Assembly (NCBI RefSeq): GCF_005146945.1
Contig: NZ_SWMS01000019.1
Location: forward strand, 1-64,000
Direction: 5' to 3'
From: Prauserella endophytica
Lineage (GTDB): Bacteria; Actinomycetota; Actinomycetes; Mycobacteriales; Pseudonocardiaceae
Length of the DNA: 64,000 bases
Made by a program: the position numbers and the translations under genes
The notes under the pieces: model-generated
Told to the model about the DNA's origin: nothing
Seen by the model: the letters and a program-made list of their open reading frames with translations, nothing else
The model's database searches: none
Part shown: positions 52,093 through 60,627 of the stretch, piece by piece
How the letters are laid out: each line of letters starts with the position of its first letter
Numbering within the stretch: position 1 is the first letter of the stretch

Positions 52093-53553
52093 GTGAGCTT
52101 TCTCGACGTCCGGACATGGCAGGGCCGGGTCTTCACCGGCTCGTGGGAGAAGGCCGATGGCGGTGAGACGACCGTTGTCGAACCGGCGACCGGCGAGGAG
52201 CTGGGCCGGGTCGGCGCCGCGTCGGCGACTGACGTCGCCCGCTCCGCGGCCGTGGCCGCGCAGGCGCAGCGCGACTGGGCCACGACGCCCTTCTCCGAGC
52301 GGGCCGCGATCCTGCGGCGGGCCGGTGGGCTGTGGAGCACGCACGCAGAGGAGCTGCGCGACTGGCTGATCCGCGAGTCCGGCAGCATCCCCGGCAAGGC
52401 TGACTTCGAGCTGCACGTCGCCGAGGGCGAGTGCTTCGAGGCGTCGGCACTGCCCTCGCACCCGCTGGGCGAGTTGCTGCCGAGCGAGGCGCCGAGGCTG
52501 AGCATGGCGCGCCGCGTTCCGGCAGGCGTGGTGGGAGTGATCTCGCCGTTCAACGCGCCACTGATCCTGTCCATCAGATCGGTGGCCCCGGCGCTCGCCC
52601 TCGGCAACGCCGTGGTGCTCAAGCCAGACCCGCGCACGGCCGTGTGCGGTGGGGTCGCGCTCGCACGCGTCTTCGAGGAGGCCGGGCTGCCGCCTGGGGT
52701 ACTTCATGTGCTGCCCGGTGGAGCCGAGGTCGGGCAGGCGCTGGTGGAGGATCCGAACGTCCGCGTCATCTCGTTCACCGGGTCGACGGCCGCGGGCCGT
52801 GCGGTCGGCGAACTGGCGGGCCGTCACCTCAAGCGCGCCCACCTCGAGCTGGGTGGCAACTCGGCGCTGATCGTGCTCGACGACGCCGACGTAGCGGCCA
52901 CGACGAGCGCGGCGGCGTGGGGGTCGTTCTTCCACCAGGGTCAGATCTGCATGACAACGGGCAGGCACCTGGTCCACGAGTCGATCTACGACGAGTACGT
53001 CGAGCGCCTCGCGGCGACGGCAGCCGGGCTGCCGGTCGGGAACCCGGCCACGGGGGAAGTCGCGCTCGGGCCGATCATCGACGAGCGGCAGCGCGACAAG
53101 ATCCACGCCCTGGTGGGCTCCAGCGTCGACGCGGGCGCGAGCCTCGCGGCCGGCGGGGAGTACGAGGGGCTGTTCTACCGGCCCACCGTGCTGGCCGGGG
53201 CGAAGCCGAGCGTGCCCGCCTACGACCAGGAGGTGTTCGGGCCGGTGGCGCCGGTCGCGAGGTTCGGCACGATCGAAGAGGCCGCGCGGCTGGCCGCCGC
53301 GAGCGAGTACGGGCTCTCGCTGGGCATCCTGACCAAGGACATCGCCAAGGGCCTCGCGCTGGCCGACCGCGTCCCGACCGGCATCGTGCACATCAACGAC
53401 CAGACGGTGAACGACGAGGCGCACGCTCCGTTCGGCGGGGTGCTCGCCTCCGGCACGGGCTCCCGCTTCGGCGGTGCCGCCGCCAACATCGAGGCGTTCA
53501 CCGAGACCCGCTGGGTCACGCTGCGCGGAGACGTCGCCGGTTACCCGTTCTGA
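52093..53553 (+). CDS. Aldehyde dehydrogenase, benzaldehyde/vanillin type
   Basis: About 486 aa NAD(P)-dependent aldehyde oxidase. Asn of the oxyanion site is in GVISPFNAPLIL, the cofactor Gly motif in FTGSTAAGRAVGELAG, general base Glu in HLELGGNSALIVLDD, and nucleophile Cys in FFHQGQICMTTGR. The sequence resembles aromatic aldehyde dehydrogenases. The GTG (VSFLDVRTWQG) with GGGAG 5 nt upstream is preferred over two upstream ATGs. It is convergent with an IclR regulator and probably acts with the ThDP decarboxylase beyond it. Confidence 0.92.
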   Translation: MSFLDVRTWQGRVFTGSWEKADGGETTVVEPATGEELGRVGAASATDVARSAAVAAQAQRDWATTPFSERAAILRRAGGLWSTHAEELRDWLIRESGSIPGKADFELHVAEGECFEASALPSHPLGELLPSEAPRLSMARRVPAGVVGVISPFNAPLILSIRSVAPALALGNAVVLKPDPRTAVCGGVALARVFEEAGLPPGVLHVLPGGAEVGQALVEDPNVRVISFTGSTAAGRAVGELAGRHLKRAHLELGGNSALIVLDDADVAATTSAAAWGSFFHQGQICMTTGRHLVHESIYDEYVERLAATAAGLPVGNPATGEVALGPIIDERQRDKIHALVGSSVDAGASLAAGGEYEGLFYRPTVLAGAKPSVPAYDQEVFGPVAPVARFGTIEEAARLAAASEYGLSLGILTKDIAKGLALADRVPTGIVHINDQTVNDEAHAPFGGVLASGTGSRFGGAAANIEAFTETRWVTLRGDVAGYPF

Positions 53554-54329
53554 GCGCCGGCCACCGCGGGCAGGCTCGCCGACACCGCGTTCGCCGCGGC
53601 ACGCACGAGGCCGCCGACCCGGTCGAGGTCGAGGCGGTGGGAGCGGCCCGTCACCGACAGGGCCGCCACTACCTCACCCCTCGCGCCGAGCACCGGGGCG
53701 GCCACGGCGGACACGCCGGGCTCGGCCTCCTCGCGGTTGATGCCGAGGCCACGGGCAATCGTGCGCTCGAGGTCCTGGTGCAGCAGGCCCGGCAGCACGA
53801 TGGTCCTGGGCGTCAACCGGGGCAGGCCGGCGTCGACGACGCGGCGGAGCCGGTCACGGCCGCCCCACGCGAGGAACACCTTGCCGGTGGCCGTGCAGTG
53901 CGACGGCATCCGGCCGCCGACCCGGGAGCGGATGCTCATCGACTCGCGGCCGGTGAGCTTCTCCAGGAAGAGGGTGTAGACGTTGTCGGGAACGGCCAGG
54001 TGCACGTTCTCGTGGCTGGCCTCGTAGAGCTGCTCCAGGTGCGGCAGCGCCGCCTGCCTGAGCACCCGGTGCCGCGGCACGAGCTGGCCGAGCCGGAAGA
54101 GCTTCGTCGCGAGCCGGTAGTGCCCCGGACTCGACCGCTCAAGGGCGCCCCACTCCACCAGCTCTGCCAGCAGCCGGTGGGCCGTGGGTTTCGGCAGCCC
54201 GCTGCGCGCGGCGATCTCGGCAAGGCTCAGCTCGGGTTCGCCCGCTCCGAACGCGTCCAGCAATGACAGTCCCCGCGCCAGCACCGATTTCGGCGCCGGG
54301 CGGTCCGCATGGCGACTCTGCCCGCTCAC
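53541..54329 (-). CDS. IclR-family transcriptional regulator
   Basis: About 262 aa. The N-terminal winged helix-turn-helix reads LSLAEIAARSGLPKPTAHRL, and the C-terminal effector domain includes RVGGRMPSHCTATGKVFLAW and GVSAVAAPVLGARGEVVAAL. It probably controls the neighbouring catabolic genes in response to a carboxylate substrate. The GTG before SGQSRHADRP is preferred; an ATG 12 codons upstream is possible. The 3' end overlaps the aldehyde dehydrogenase by 13 bp. Confidence 0.9.
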   Translation of the reverse strand: MSGQSRHADRPAPKSVLARGLSLLDAFGAGEPELSLAEIAARSGLPKPTAHRLLAELVEWGALERSSPGHYRLATKLFRLGQLVPRHRVLRQAALPHLEQLYEASHENVHLAVPDNVYTLFLEKLTGRESMSIRSRVGGRMPSHCTATGKVFLAWGGRDRLRRVVDAGLPRLTPRTIVLPGLLHQDLERTIARGLGINREEAEPGVSAVAAPVLGARGEVVAALSVTGRSHRLDLDRVGGLVRAAANAVSASLPAVAGAQNG

Positions 54330-54371
54330 GTGCGCGATGGTGACGATCACGACAGCCCGGATCAACCGGGG

Positions 54372-54386
54372 TTTCCACTGACTGAA
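54372..54386. promoter_or_regulatory. Candidate IclR operator upstream of its own gene
   Basis: TTTCC-ACTGA-CTGAA, a 15-bp dyad lying 43 bp before the preferred IclR start and just past the decarboxylase stop. It overlaps a second small dyad, CTGAA-AGC-TTCAG (54382-54394). It is a candidate autoregulatory site. Confidence 0.45.
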
Positions 54387-54390
54387 AGCT

Positions 54391-56109
54391 TCAGGCGTCC
54401 GGCACGTGCACGCTGACCACCGCCGAGCGTCCGGCCCGCACGACTCCGAGAGCCTCCGCGAGCACGCCCTTCAACTCGCTCGCGGCGCGCACCGTCCGGC
54501 CCCACGCCCCGCCCGCGGCCTCGGCGATGCCCGGGAGGTCCGCCTCGGGCTCGAAGCCCACCGGGAAGTCCGACCGCTGGGCCGCCACCCCGTCCGGGTA
54601 GACACCGAGCGTGGACATTTTCGGCGCCTTCCAGCCCCGGTTGTCGAAGATGACCGTCAGGCTCGGAGTGCCGTAGCGCCGCGCCACCCACTGCGCCGAC
54701 GACGGCACCCCGAACAGGTAGGATCCGTCGCCGATCAAGGACACGACCGTGCGCTCCGGCGCCGCCAGCTTCACCCCGATCGCCGCACCCGCCGACCAGC
54801 CGAGCGAGCCCCCACCGGAGCCGATCAGGGAGCCGGGCCGCGAGCGCCGCAGGTGCTCGCTGACCACCGGGTAGTTGGTGATCGCCTCGGTGAGCACGAT
54901 CGTGTCGTCGTCGATGGCCTCCCGCACGCACGCCACCAGATACTCCGGCGTGATCACCTCCCCGTCCGGCTGCTCGCGCTCCACCTGCGAGCGGACCTGG
55001 CGGTGGTGCTCGGCGGCGGCACGGGCCGCGCGGTCGGCTACCACGTCGGCGTCCACGCGGCCCCGCACGTACCCGGTGAGCTGGGTGACGGCCGTGCGCA
55101 GGTCGGCCCTCGCGAAACACTCGGCCGGGACGTGCCACAGCGGCATCTGCTCCTTGAGCGGGTCGACGTCGACGACGAACAGCCGCGCGTCCCGCGAGGG
55201 CCGGTTCTTCACCGGGATCCACGGCACGTCGCTGCCGAGCACGAGCACCACGTCGGCGGCGGCCAGCAGCGGGTTGTCGCGCTGCTCGTTCCACTGGTAT
55301 CCCCAGTGCAACGGGTGGTCGCCGGGGAAGTTCACGTGCATGGGCACCGACTCGAGCACGGGAAGCGCCAGCGTCTCGCACAGCTCCACGAGCCCCGGCA
55401 CCGCCTCCGGGTCGCGGCCCAGATAGGACGTCACGGCCACGGGGTTGCGCGCCCCGGCGAGGGCGTCGCCGATCCGCTCGACCACCTCCGGCGCGAGCGC
55501 CGAGGGAGCGATCGGACCGAAGGAAGCGGGGTCGGCGTGCTGTTCGGGCGCGGGTGACTCCATCACCTCGCGCGGGCCGACGAGGTACACCGGCCCGGCC
55601 GGTTCGCTGCGTGCGAGCTGCAACGCCCGGTGCACGAGCTGCTTGACGTTGTGCCCGGTGCGGATCTCGTTGTCGTACTTGGTGTATCCGCGCACGATGC
55701 CGCGCTGGTCGTGCACGTCCTGGATCCACTGGATGAACTCGTTGCGGCTGCCCGGCAGCTCACCCTCCTGCGTGAACGGCGACGCGCCAGCGTAGAGCAG
55801 CACCCCGACGCGGCCCTTGGCCGCGTTGTGCAACATGCCGCCGATGTTCTGCGTGCCGCACTCCACGTGCACCACCACGGCCTGCGGCACACCGGTCACC
55901 TGCGCGTAGCCCTGCGCCGCCGACATGGCGACGCTCTCGTGGGGACAGATCACCAGCTCGGGCAGCTCGCCCAGGGTCCCGTCGGCCCGCGCCCGCGCGT
56001 ACGCCTCGACGAGCCCCGGGTGGTCGCTGCCGAGGTTGGCGAAGACGTACCGGACGCCGCCCTCGTGGAGTGCCTCCAGGAAGGCCCTGCTCGTCGAATA
56101 CCCGTTCAC
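54391..56109 (-). CDS. ThDP-dependent decarboxylase, benzoylformate decarboxylase-like
   Basis: 572 aa with the three-domain pyruvate-oxidase fold. The catalytic Glu is in ICPHESVAMSAAQGYAQVTG (near residue 58). The cofactor motif begins LIGDGSYLFGVPSSAQWV and ends IFDNRGWKAPKM, with Asp-Asn in place of the usual Asn-Asn. It is related to acetolactate synthase, but gene context (aldehyde dehydrogenase, carboxylate symporter, no small subunit) favours decarboxylation of an aromatic or branched 2-keto acid to an aldehyde. Its ATG overlaps the symporter stop. Confidence 0.82.
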   Translation of the reverse strand: MNGYSTSRAFLEALHEGGVRYVFANLGSDHPGLVEAYARARADGTLGELPELVICPHESVAMSAAQGYAQVTGVPQAVVVHVECGTQNIGGMLHNAAKGRVGVLLYAGASPFTQEGELPGSRNEFIQWIQDVHDQRGIVRGYTKYDNEIRTGHNVKQLVHRALQLARSEPAGPVYLVGPREVMESPAPEQHADPASFGPIAPSALAPEVVERIGDALAGARNPVAVTSYLGRDPEAVPGLVELCETLALPVLESVPMHVNFPGDHPLHWGYQWNEQRDNPLLAAADVVLVLGSDVPWIPVKNRPSRDARLFVVDVDPLKEQMPLWHVPAECFARADLRTAVTQLTGYVRGRVDADVVADRAARAAAEHHRQVRSQVEREQPDGEVITPEYLVACVREAIDDDTIVLTEAITNYPVVSEHLRRSRPGSLIGSGGGSLGWSAGAAIGVKLAAPERTVVSLIGDGSYLFGVPSSAQWVARRYGTPSLTVIFDNRGWKAPKMSTLGVYPDGVAAQRSDFPVGFEPEADLPGIAEAAGGAWGRTVRAASELKGVLAEALGVVRAGRSAVVSVHVPDA

Positions 56110-57641
56110 GCCATCACTTCCTCGCTGTCATCGGTGCTCCGCCGCCGGGGAAACGCCATCGCGACGAGGTCGTCGTACGGGATACCCCGCGCCTGCGGCC
56201 GGTTCCTGCCCACAAGACTGCCGAGCCACGCGCACAAGAACCCGGCCGGCACCGACACGAGCGCGGGCACCGAGAGCGGGAACAAGTGGTCCTCGCCGAG
56301 GACGTCGGGACCGATCAGCACCAGTCCCAGTGAAACCACCAGCCCGCCGACGAGTCCCCACGTCGCGCCGACGCGGTTGAAGCCCCGCCAGTAGATCGTC
56401 AGCAGCAGCACGGGCATCGTCGTGCTCGCCGCGATGGCGAACGCGACGTTGGCGAGGAAGGCCACGTTGAGCGATTTGGCGCCGAGTGCCAGCAGGATCG
56501 CCACAACCGAGATCGCCACCCCGGCCACGCGGCCGACCACGAACTGCCTGCGGCGGCTGACCTTTCCCTCGCGCATCGCGACGTTGTATAGGTCGTGCGC
56601 GACCGCGCCGGATGACGCGATGGACAGCCCCGCGAGCACGGCGAGGATCGTGGCCATCACGACGCCGACGACGATCGCGAACAGCAGGTTGCCGCCGATG
56701 ATCTCCGCGAGCCGGGCCGCGGCGAGATTGCCGCCGGGGTTGTCGGCGAGGATCTGCTCCCGGCCCACCTCGCGCAGCGCCGCGTACCCGAAGACAGGCA
56801 GGGTGAGGAAGAAGAACGCGAACAGCCACATCGCGAACTGGGCCGAGTGGCGGGCGGCCCTGGCGTCGCGCACGGTCAGGAACCGGATCATCACGTGCGG
56901 CAGGCCCATGATGCCGAGCGCAACGCCGAGGTTGAGGGACAGGTTGTTCAGCCCCGCGGTGGTGTCGTCGTGCCGCGGCACGACGACCTCGCTGCCGAAC
57001 TCGCGCTCCGCCTCGATCATCGAGCCGACGGGGTTCCAGCCGGTCCGCGACATCACGATGCCGAGCATCACCAGCACGGTCGCGATCAGCAGAACCGCCT
57101 TGAACACCTGGATGTAGGTGGTCCCGACCATTCCGCCGAGGAACGTGTAGACGGTCATGAGCGCGCCGATCAGCAGCACGGCGAGCGTGAAGTCGACGCC
57201 CAGCAGCAGTTGCGCGAGCAGGCCGGCGCCGACGAACTGGATGAGCATGTAGACCACGGACAGGATCAGCGACGCCACCGCGAGCACACCGCGAAGCAGC
57301 CGGCCGTCGAACCGCGCGGCCACCGCGTCGGCGAGGGTGAACCGGCCGAGGTTGCGCAGCGGCTCGGCGATCACCAGAAGCACCAGCAGGTAGGCCACCG
57401 GGATGCCCAGCGCGAGGTACATCCCCTCGAATCCGGACAGCGCCACCGCGCCCGTGATGCCGAGGAACGACGCCGCGGACAGCTGGTCGCCGGCGAGCGC
57501 GAGGCCGTTCTGCCAGCCGCTCACGCGCCTGCCCGCGATGTAGTGGTCATCGGTGTCGCGGTTGCGGCGCGCCGCGAAGCTGGTCAGACCAAGGGTGATC
57601 GCGACGATCCCGATCACCACGACGACGGCGAGGACGTTCAT
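56106..57641 (-). CDS. Sodium:solute symporter, acetate/monocarboxylate (ActP) type
   Basis: About 511 aa, roughly 13 transmembrane helices. SSS family markers are HYIAGRRVSGWQNGLALAGD, LSAASFLGITGAVALSG and the long loop with REFGSEVVVPRHDD. The downstream LSLNLGVALGIMGLPHVMIR is also characteristic. It probably imports the carboxylic or 2-keto acid used by the adjacent decarboxylase. The ATG overlaps the DUF485 stop by 4 nt. Confidence 0.92.
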   Translation of the reverse strand: MNVLAVVVVIGIVAITLGLTSFAARRNRDTDDHYIAGRRVSGWQNGLALAGDQLSAASFLGITGAVALSGFEGMYLALGIPVAYLLVLLVIAEPLRNLGRFTLADAVAARFDGRLLRGVLAVASLILSVVYMLIQFVGAGLLAQLLLGVDFTLAVLLIGALMTVYTFLGGMVGTTYIQVFKAVLLIATVLVMLGIVMSRTGWNPVGSMIEAEREFGSEVVVPRHDDTTAGLNNLSLNLGVALGIMGLPHVMIRFLTVRDARAARHSAQFAMWLFAFFFLTLPVFGYAALREVGREQILADNPGGNLAAARLAEIIGGNLLFAIVVGVVMATILAVLAGLSIASSGAVAHDLYNVAMREGKVSRRRQFVVGRVAGVAISVVAILLALGAKSLNVAFLANVAFAIAASTTMPVLLLTIYWRGFNRVGATWGLVGGLVVSLGLVLIGPDVLGEDHLFPLSVPALVSVPAGFLCAWLGSLVGRNRPQARGIPYDDLVAMAFPRRRSTDDSEEVMA

Positions 57642-57892
57642 GACGCGCCCTCCCTTCGGTTGGCCCACCGGCAGTAGGCGTAGGCGCCGCCGAGCGGGAA
57701 CAGGATCGCGAACGCGGCCGCCACGTAGCCGAGCCCGACGGGGCCGAGGTGCCCGTCGAACAGGGTCGTGAACGCGGTGAGGGCGGGAATCGCGAGGTAC
57801 ACCACGAGCGTGAGCGCACCGCCGGCCAACGCGATCCTTCTGCGCACCCGGAACTCGTGTCGCTCCGGGGGCCGCGGCGTACGCTCGTCCAC
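57638..57892 (-). CDS. DUF485 membrane protein
   Basis: About 84 aa with two transmembrane helices (ALAGGALTLVVYLAIPALTA, GYVAAAFAILFPLGGAYAYC) and a short basic N-terminus (ERHEFRVRRRI). DUF485 proteins almost always accompany ActP-type symporters and probably assist them. The GTG start has AGGAGG 6 nt upstream. It is the first gene of a three-gene coupled operon. Confidence 0.88.
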   Translation of the reverse strand: MDERTPRPPERHEFRVRRRIALAGGALTLVVYLAIPALTAFTTLFDGHLGPVGLGYVAAAFAILFPLGGAYAYCRWANRREGAS

Positions 57893-58165
57893 GTCCTGCC
57901 TCCTCGCGTTCGGTGTACGCGGGAGGGTCGCGGGCGGGCGGCACGGGCGACAACGCGGCCGTTTCGCTCGCCGGAATCTGCCGGAGAGAAGCCGGGTGAG
58001 AACGGGACGGCGTGGCGGTGGCCCACCCCGGTCACGTCCGACCCCCAGCCGGACGTGACCGGCGGGACCGACTCCGTACCACGCCGCCGTCCGGACCCCG
58101 TTCTCGATCAGCTCTGACGCGGGGGCCTTCGGGACGGTTCCGGTGAGTTGGCGCAAGATAGGCCG
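57893..58165. promoter_or_regulatory. Divergent control region between DUF485/symporter operon and yibE/F gene
   Basis: 273 bp with a TTTCG-CTCGC-CGGAA dyad (57962-57976) about 70 bp before the DUF485 start, the best of three similar sites in this cluster. It is a candidate IclR operator. No clear promoter for the opposite gene was identified; GATAGG just before its GTG is a weak -10-like match. Confidence 0.5.
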
Positions 58166-59596
58166 GTGCCACGCGACATCTCCGACGACGACACCGGCCC
58201 CATCCGCCGGGTCCCCGCCGAGCCACGGGAGAACCGTCCCTCGGGTCCGCGCAGGCACACCGCCCGGCGCGCGACACCGGAGCGCGAATCCACGCGGCGG
58301 ACCGCGCGACCGCGCAGCGCGCCACAGCGCCCTCAGGAGCCCAGGGAACCCGAGGAGCGCAGGGAACCCGCTTTCCCCGTCGGGCACGGCCACGGCCACG
58401 GACCCGCCGAACCCGCGTCCCGCCGGGTGAAGATGCTGCTGATCGCGCTGCTCGCCCCGCTCGCGCTGGCGACCGCAACCGGGGTGGCGCTGCTGTACCC
58501 GTGGGGAGAGCCGGCGGCGCTGGGCGCCAACGCGGTCGGCACGCCGGTGCACGGCGAGGTGACCGCGGCGGAGGCCGGGCCGTGTCTCGCGCCGGGGCAG
58601 GTCCAGGTGGGGGAACCGCCGCAGGGCGGCAGCGAGTGCCTCACCGTGGACGTCCTGCTCACCGACGGCGACGCCGAGGGCACTACCATCCGCAAGACGA
58701 TTCCGCTCGAGCCGAGCACACCACGCTTCGCCGTCGGCGACGCCGTGGTGCTCGCCTACAGCGGCGCGCAGCCGGAGGACTCGGAGTCCTACCAGATCCA
58801 GGACTTCCAGCGCGGCACCCCGCTGCTGATCCTCGCCGGGCTGTTCGGGCTCGCGGTGATCGCGCTCGGCCGCTGGCGTGGCCTCGCCGCGCTCGTCGCG
58901 CTCGGGTTGAGCATCGTGGCGCTCGCCGTGTTCGTGCTGCCCGCGATCCTGCACGGCGAGAACCCGCTGCTGGTCGCGATCGCCGGCTCCGGGCTGATCA
59001 TGTTCGTCACCCTGTACCTCACCCACGGCCTGTCCGCGCGGACGTCGGTCGCCGTGCTCGGCACCATGGTGTCCCTGACGCTCATCGGGATCCTGTCGGC
59101 GATCTTCTCGGCCATGTCGGAGCTGACCGGGCTCAGCGACGACACGTCCACGCTCATCGCCTCGCTCGGTCACGGCATCGACGCGCGCGGCCTGCTGCTG
59201 GCCGGGGTGGTGATCGGCGCGCTCGGCGTGCTCGACGATGTCACGGTGACCCAGACCAGCGCCGTGTGGGAGCTGCGCAGGGCGAACCCGTCACTGGGCT
59301 GGCGCGAGCTCTACGGCGCGGGCCTGCGCATCGGCCGCGACCATGTCGGGTCGGCGGTCAACACGCTCGTGATGGCCTACGCGGGCGCCGCCCTGCCGGT
59401 GCTGCTGCTGGCCTCGCTGTCGGGCGTGGGGCTCAGTTCGATCCTGGGCTCGCAGGACATCGCGTCCGAGATCGTCCGCACGCTCGCGGGCAGCATCGGC
59501 ATCGTCGCCGCAGTGCCGGTGACCACCCTGCTGGCCGCCCTGATCGTCGTCCGGGAGGATCTGCCGGACCACATCAGCCCCGCGAATACCCTGTAG
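58166..59596 (+). CDS. YibE/F-family membrane protein
   Basis: About 476 aa. A long, Arg/Pro-rich cytosolic N-terminus contains a GHGHGHG tract. A first transmembrane helix (LLIALLAPLALATATGVALL) and an extracytoplasmic domain precede seven or so helices of the YibE/F core (LLILAGLFGLAVIALGRWRG, IMFVTLYLTHGLSARTSVAV, AGVVIGALGVLDDVTVTQTS). Function is unknown, and a transport role is possible. The GTG before PRDISDDDTG is chosen; a TTG 6 codons upstream is possible. Confidence 0.85.
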   Translation: MPRDISDDDTGPIRRVPAEPRENRPSGPRRHTARRATPERESTRRTARPRSAPQRPQEPREPEERREPAFPVGHGHGHGPAEPASRRVKMLLIALLAPLALATATGVALLYPWGEPAALGANAVGTPVHGEVTAAEAGPCLAPGQVQVGEPPQGGSECLTVDVLLTDGDAEGTTIRKTIPLEPSTPRFAVGDAVVLAYSGAQPEDSESYQIQDFQRGTPLLILAGLFGLAVIALGRWRGLAALVALGLSIVALAVFVLPAILHGENPLLVAIAGSGLIMFVTLYLTHGLSARTSVAVLGTMVSLTLIGILSAIFSAMSELTGLSDDTSTLIASLGHGIDARGLLLAGVVIGALGVLDDVTVTQTSAVWELRRANPSLGWRELYGAGLRIGRDHVGSAVNTLVMAYAGAALPVLLLASLSGVGLSSILGSQDIASEIVRTLAGSIGIVAAVPVTTLLAALIVVREDLPDHISPANTL

Positions 59597-59693
59597 TCAC
59601 ACCAGCCCCACCGGCACGCCCCGCCTCCCCTTGGCAGCCGCCGGTGCGGTACGAAGTGGCGTGTCCAGGGCAACCTTCCCGGCTGGAGGCGCC

Positions 59694-60002
59694 ATGTTCG
59701 GTTCAGCTCTCGCCAGCCCTCGCCGGGTGCTGGACACCGCGCTCCGAGCCGGCCGCGCCGCCCACGCGGCGATCGAGGCGCTGCCGAGGATCGCGGCGCT
59801 GCTCGGCGACCTGCGGGAGACGGGCGAACAGCTGGAACGGCTGTCGGTGTTCGCCGCCCAGGAACTGCCGGAGATCGTCTACCAGCTCGAGGCGATGCGC
59901 GCGCAGCTGACCGCGATCGAACGCCGCCTGACCACTCCGGGCGCGGACGGGCAGGCCGTCACTCCAGGGTCGCCACGAACCGGTTCACGGCGTCCATCGT
60001 GA
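59694..60002 (+). CDS. Small coiled-coil protein of unknown function
   Basis: About 102 aa. A helical region (LGDLRETGEQLERLSVFAAQ, IVYQLEAMRAQLTAIERRLT) suggests a coiled coil. The ATG is preceded by GGAGG. It has no recognised domain. Its 3' end overlaps the convergent gene by 44 bp. Confidence 0.6.
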   Translation: MFGSALASPRRVLDTALRAGRAAHAAIEALPRIAALLGDLRETGEQLERLSVFAAQELPEIVYQLEAMRAQLTAIERRLTTPGADGQAVTPGSPRTGSRRPS

Positions 60003-60627
60003 AGCGCTGGACCAGCTTGCCGGACGGCGCCGCCGACGCGAGCCGGTAGAGCGGGCGGTCGGCCGCGGCGTCGCCGCGCGCCTCCGAGCGCAGCTGCGCG
60101 ACGAGCAACTCCGAGAACACCACGCCGTTGGCGTCGATGTTGTTCAGCAGTGCGTCGGCCAGCCTCCGCAGCGCGAGGATGCCCAGCTCGCGACCACCGG
60201 TGCCGGCGTAGACGGCGAGGTCGATCTTGATGGCCTTGCCCCGCTCGGCGGCGTTGACCAGCAGACTCACCGTGCGGGTGCCGCGGACGTCGGAGACCAG
60301 CAGGTCGATGCGCCCCGCCGTGACGAGGTCGATGCGCCTGCTGCCCCAGTTGCGCACCACCACCGTCTTGCCCTCCAGCCACACCTGGCGGCGCGCGTTG
60401 TAGGACACGAGGTAGAGCAGCGGCAGCGCGATGATCCCGGCCACGACCAGCCCGGTCACCTGGCCGCCGATGAGGCCGGCGATGCCGCCGAACGCGGCCG
60501 CGAACAGAACGACGCCGACGAGCCCGGAAACCATGCGCTTGCGGCGCAGTGCCGCGTCGTCCCCGTAGAGCGGAATCCGGTCCGGCTCGGGACCCGGCTC
60601 GCGCTGGGCAGGTTCCGGTTCGGTCAT
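59959..60627 (-). CDS. Two-TM membrane protein with PH-like domain
   Basis: 222 aa. After a polar acidic start, two adjacent helices (GLVGVVLFAAAFGGIAGLIG, TGLVVAGIIALPLLYLVSYN) precede a soluble beta-rich region (QVWLEGKTVVVRNWGSRRID, LLVSDVRGTRTVSLLVNA) reminiscent of bacterial PH domains. Function is unknown. Its start overlaps the metallo-hydrolase stop by 4 nt. Confidence 0.7.
   Translation of the reverse strand: MTEPEPAQREPGPEPDRIPLYGDDAALRRKRMVSGLVGVVLFAAAFGGIAGLIGGQVTGLVVAGIIALPLLYLVSYNARRQVWLEGKTVVVRNWGSRRIDLVTAGRIDLLVSDVRGTRTVSLLVNAAERGKAIKIDLAVYAGTGGRELGILALRRLADALLNNIDANGVVFSELLVAQLRSEARGDAAADRPLYRLASAAPSGKLVQRFTMDAVNRFVATLE

Noticed and set aside
54391-56109. ThDP enzyme as acetolactate synthase for branched-chain amino acids
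   Set aside because: There is no small regulatory subunit or ilv genes nearby, and it is coupled to a carboxylate symporter and near an aldehyde dehydrogenase.
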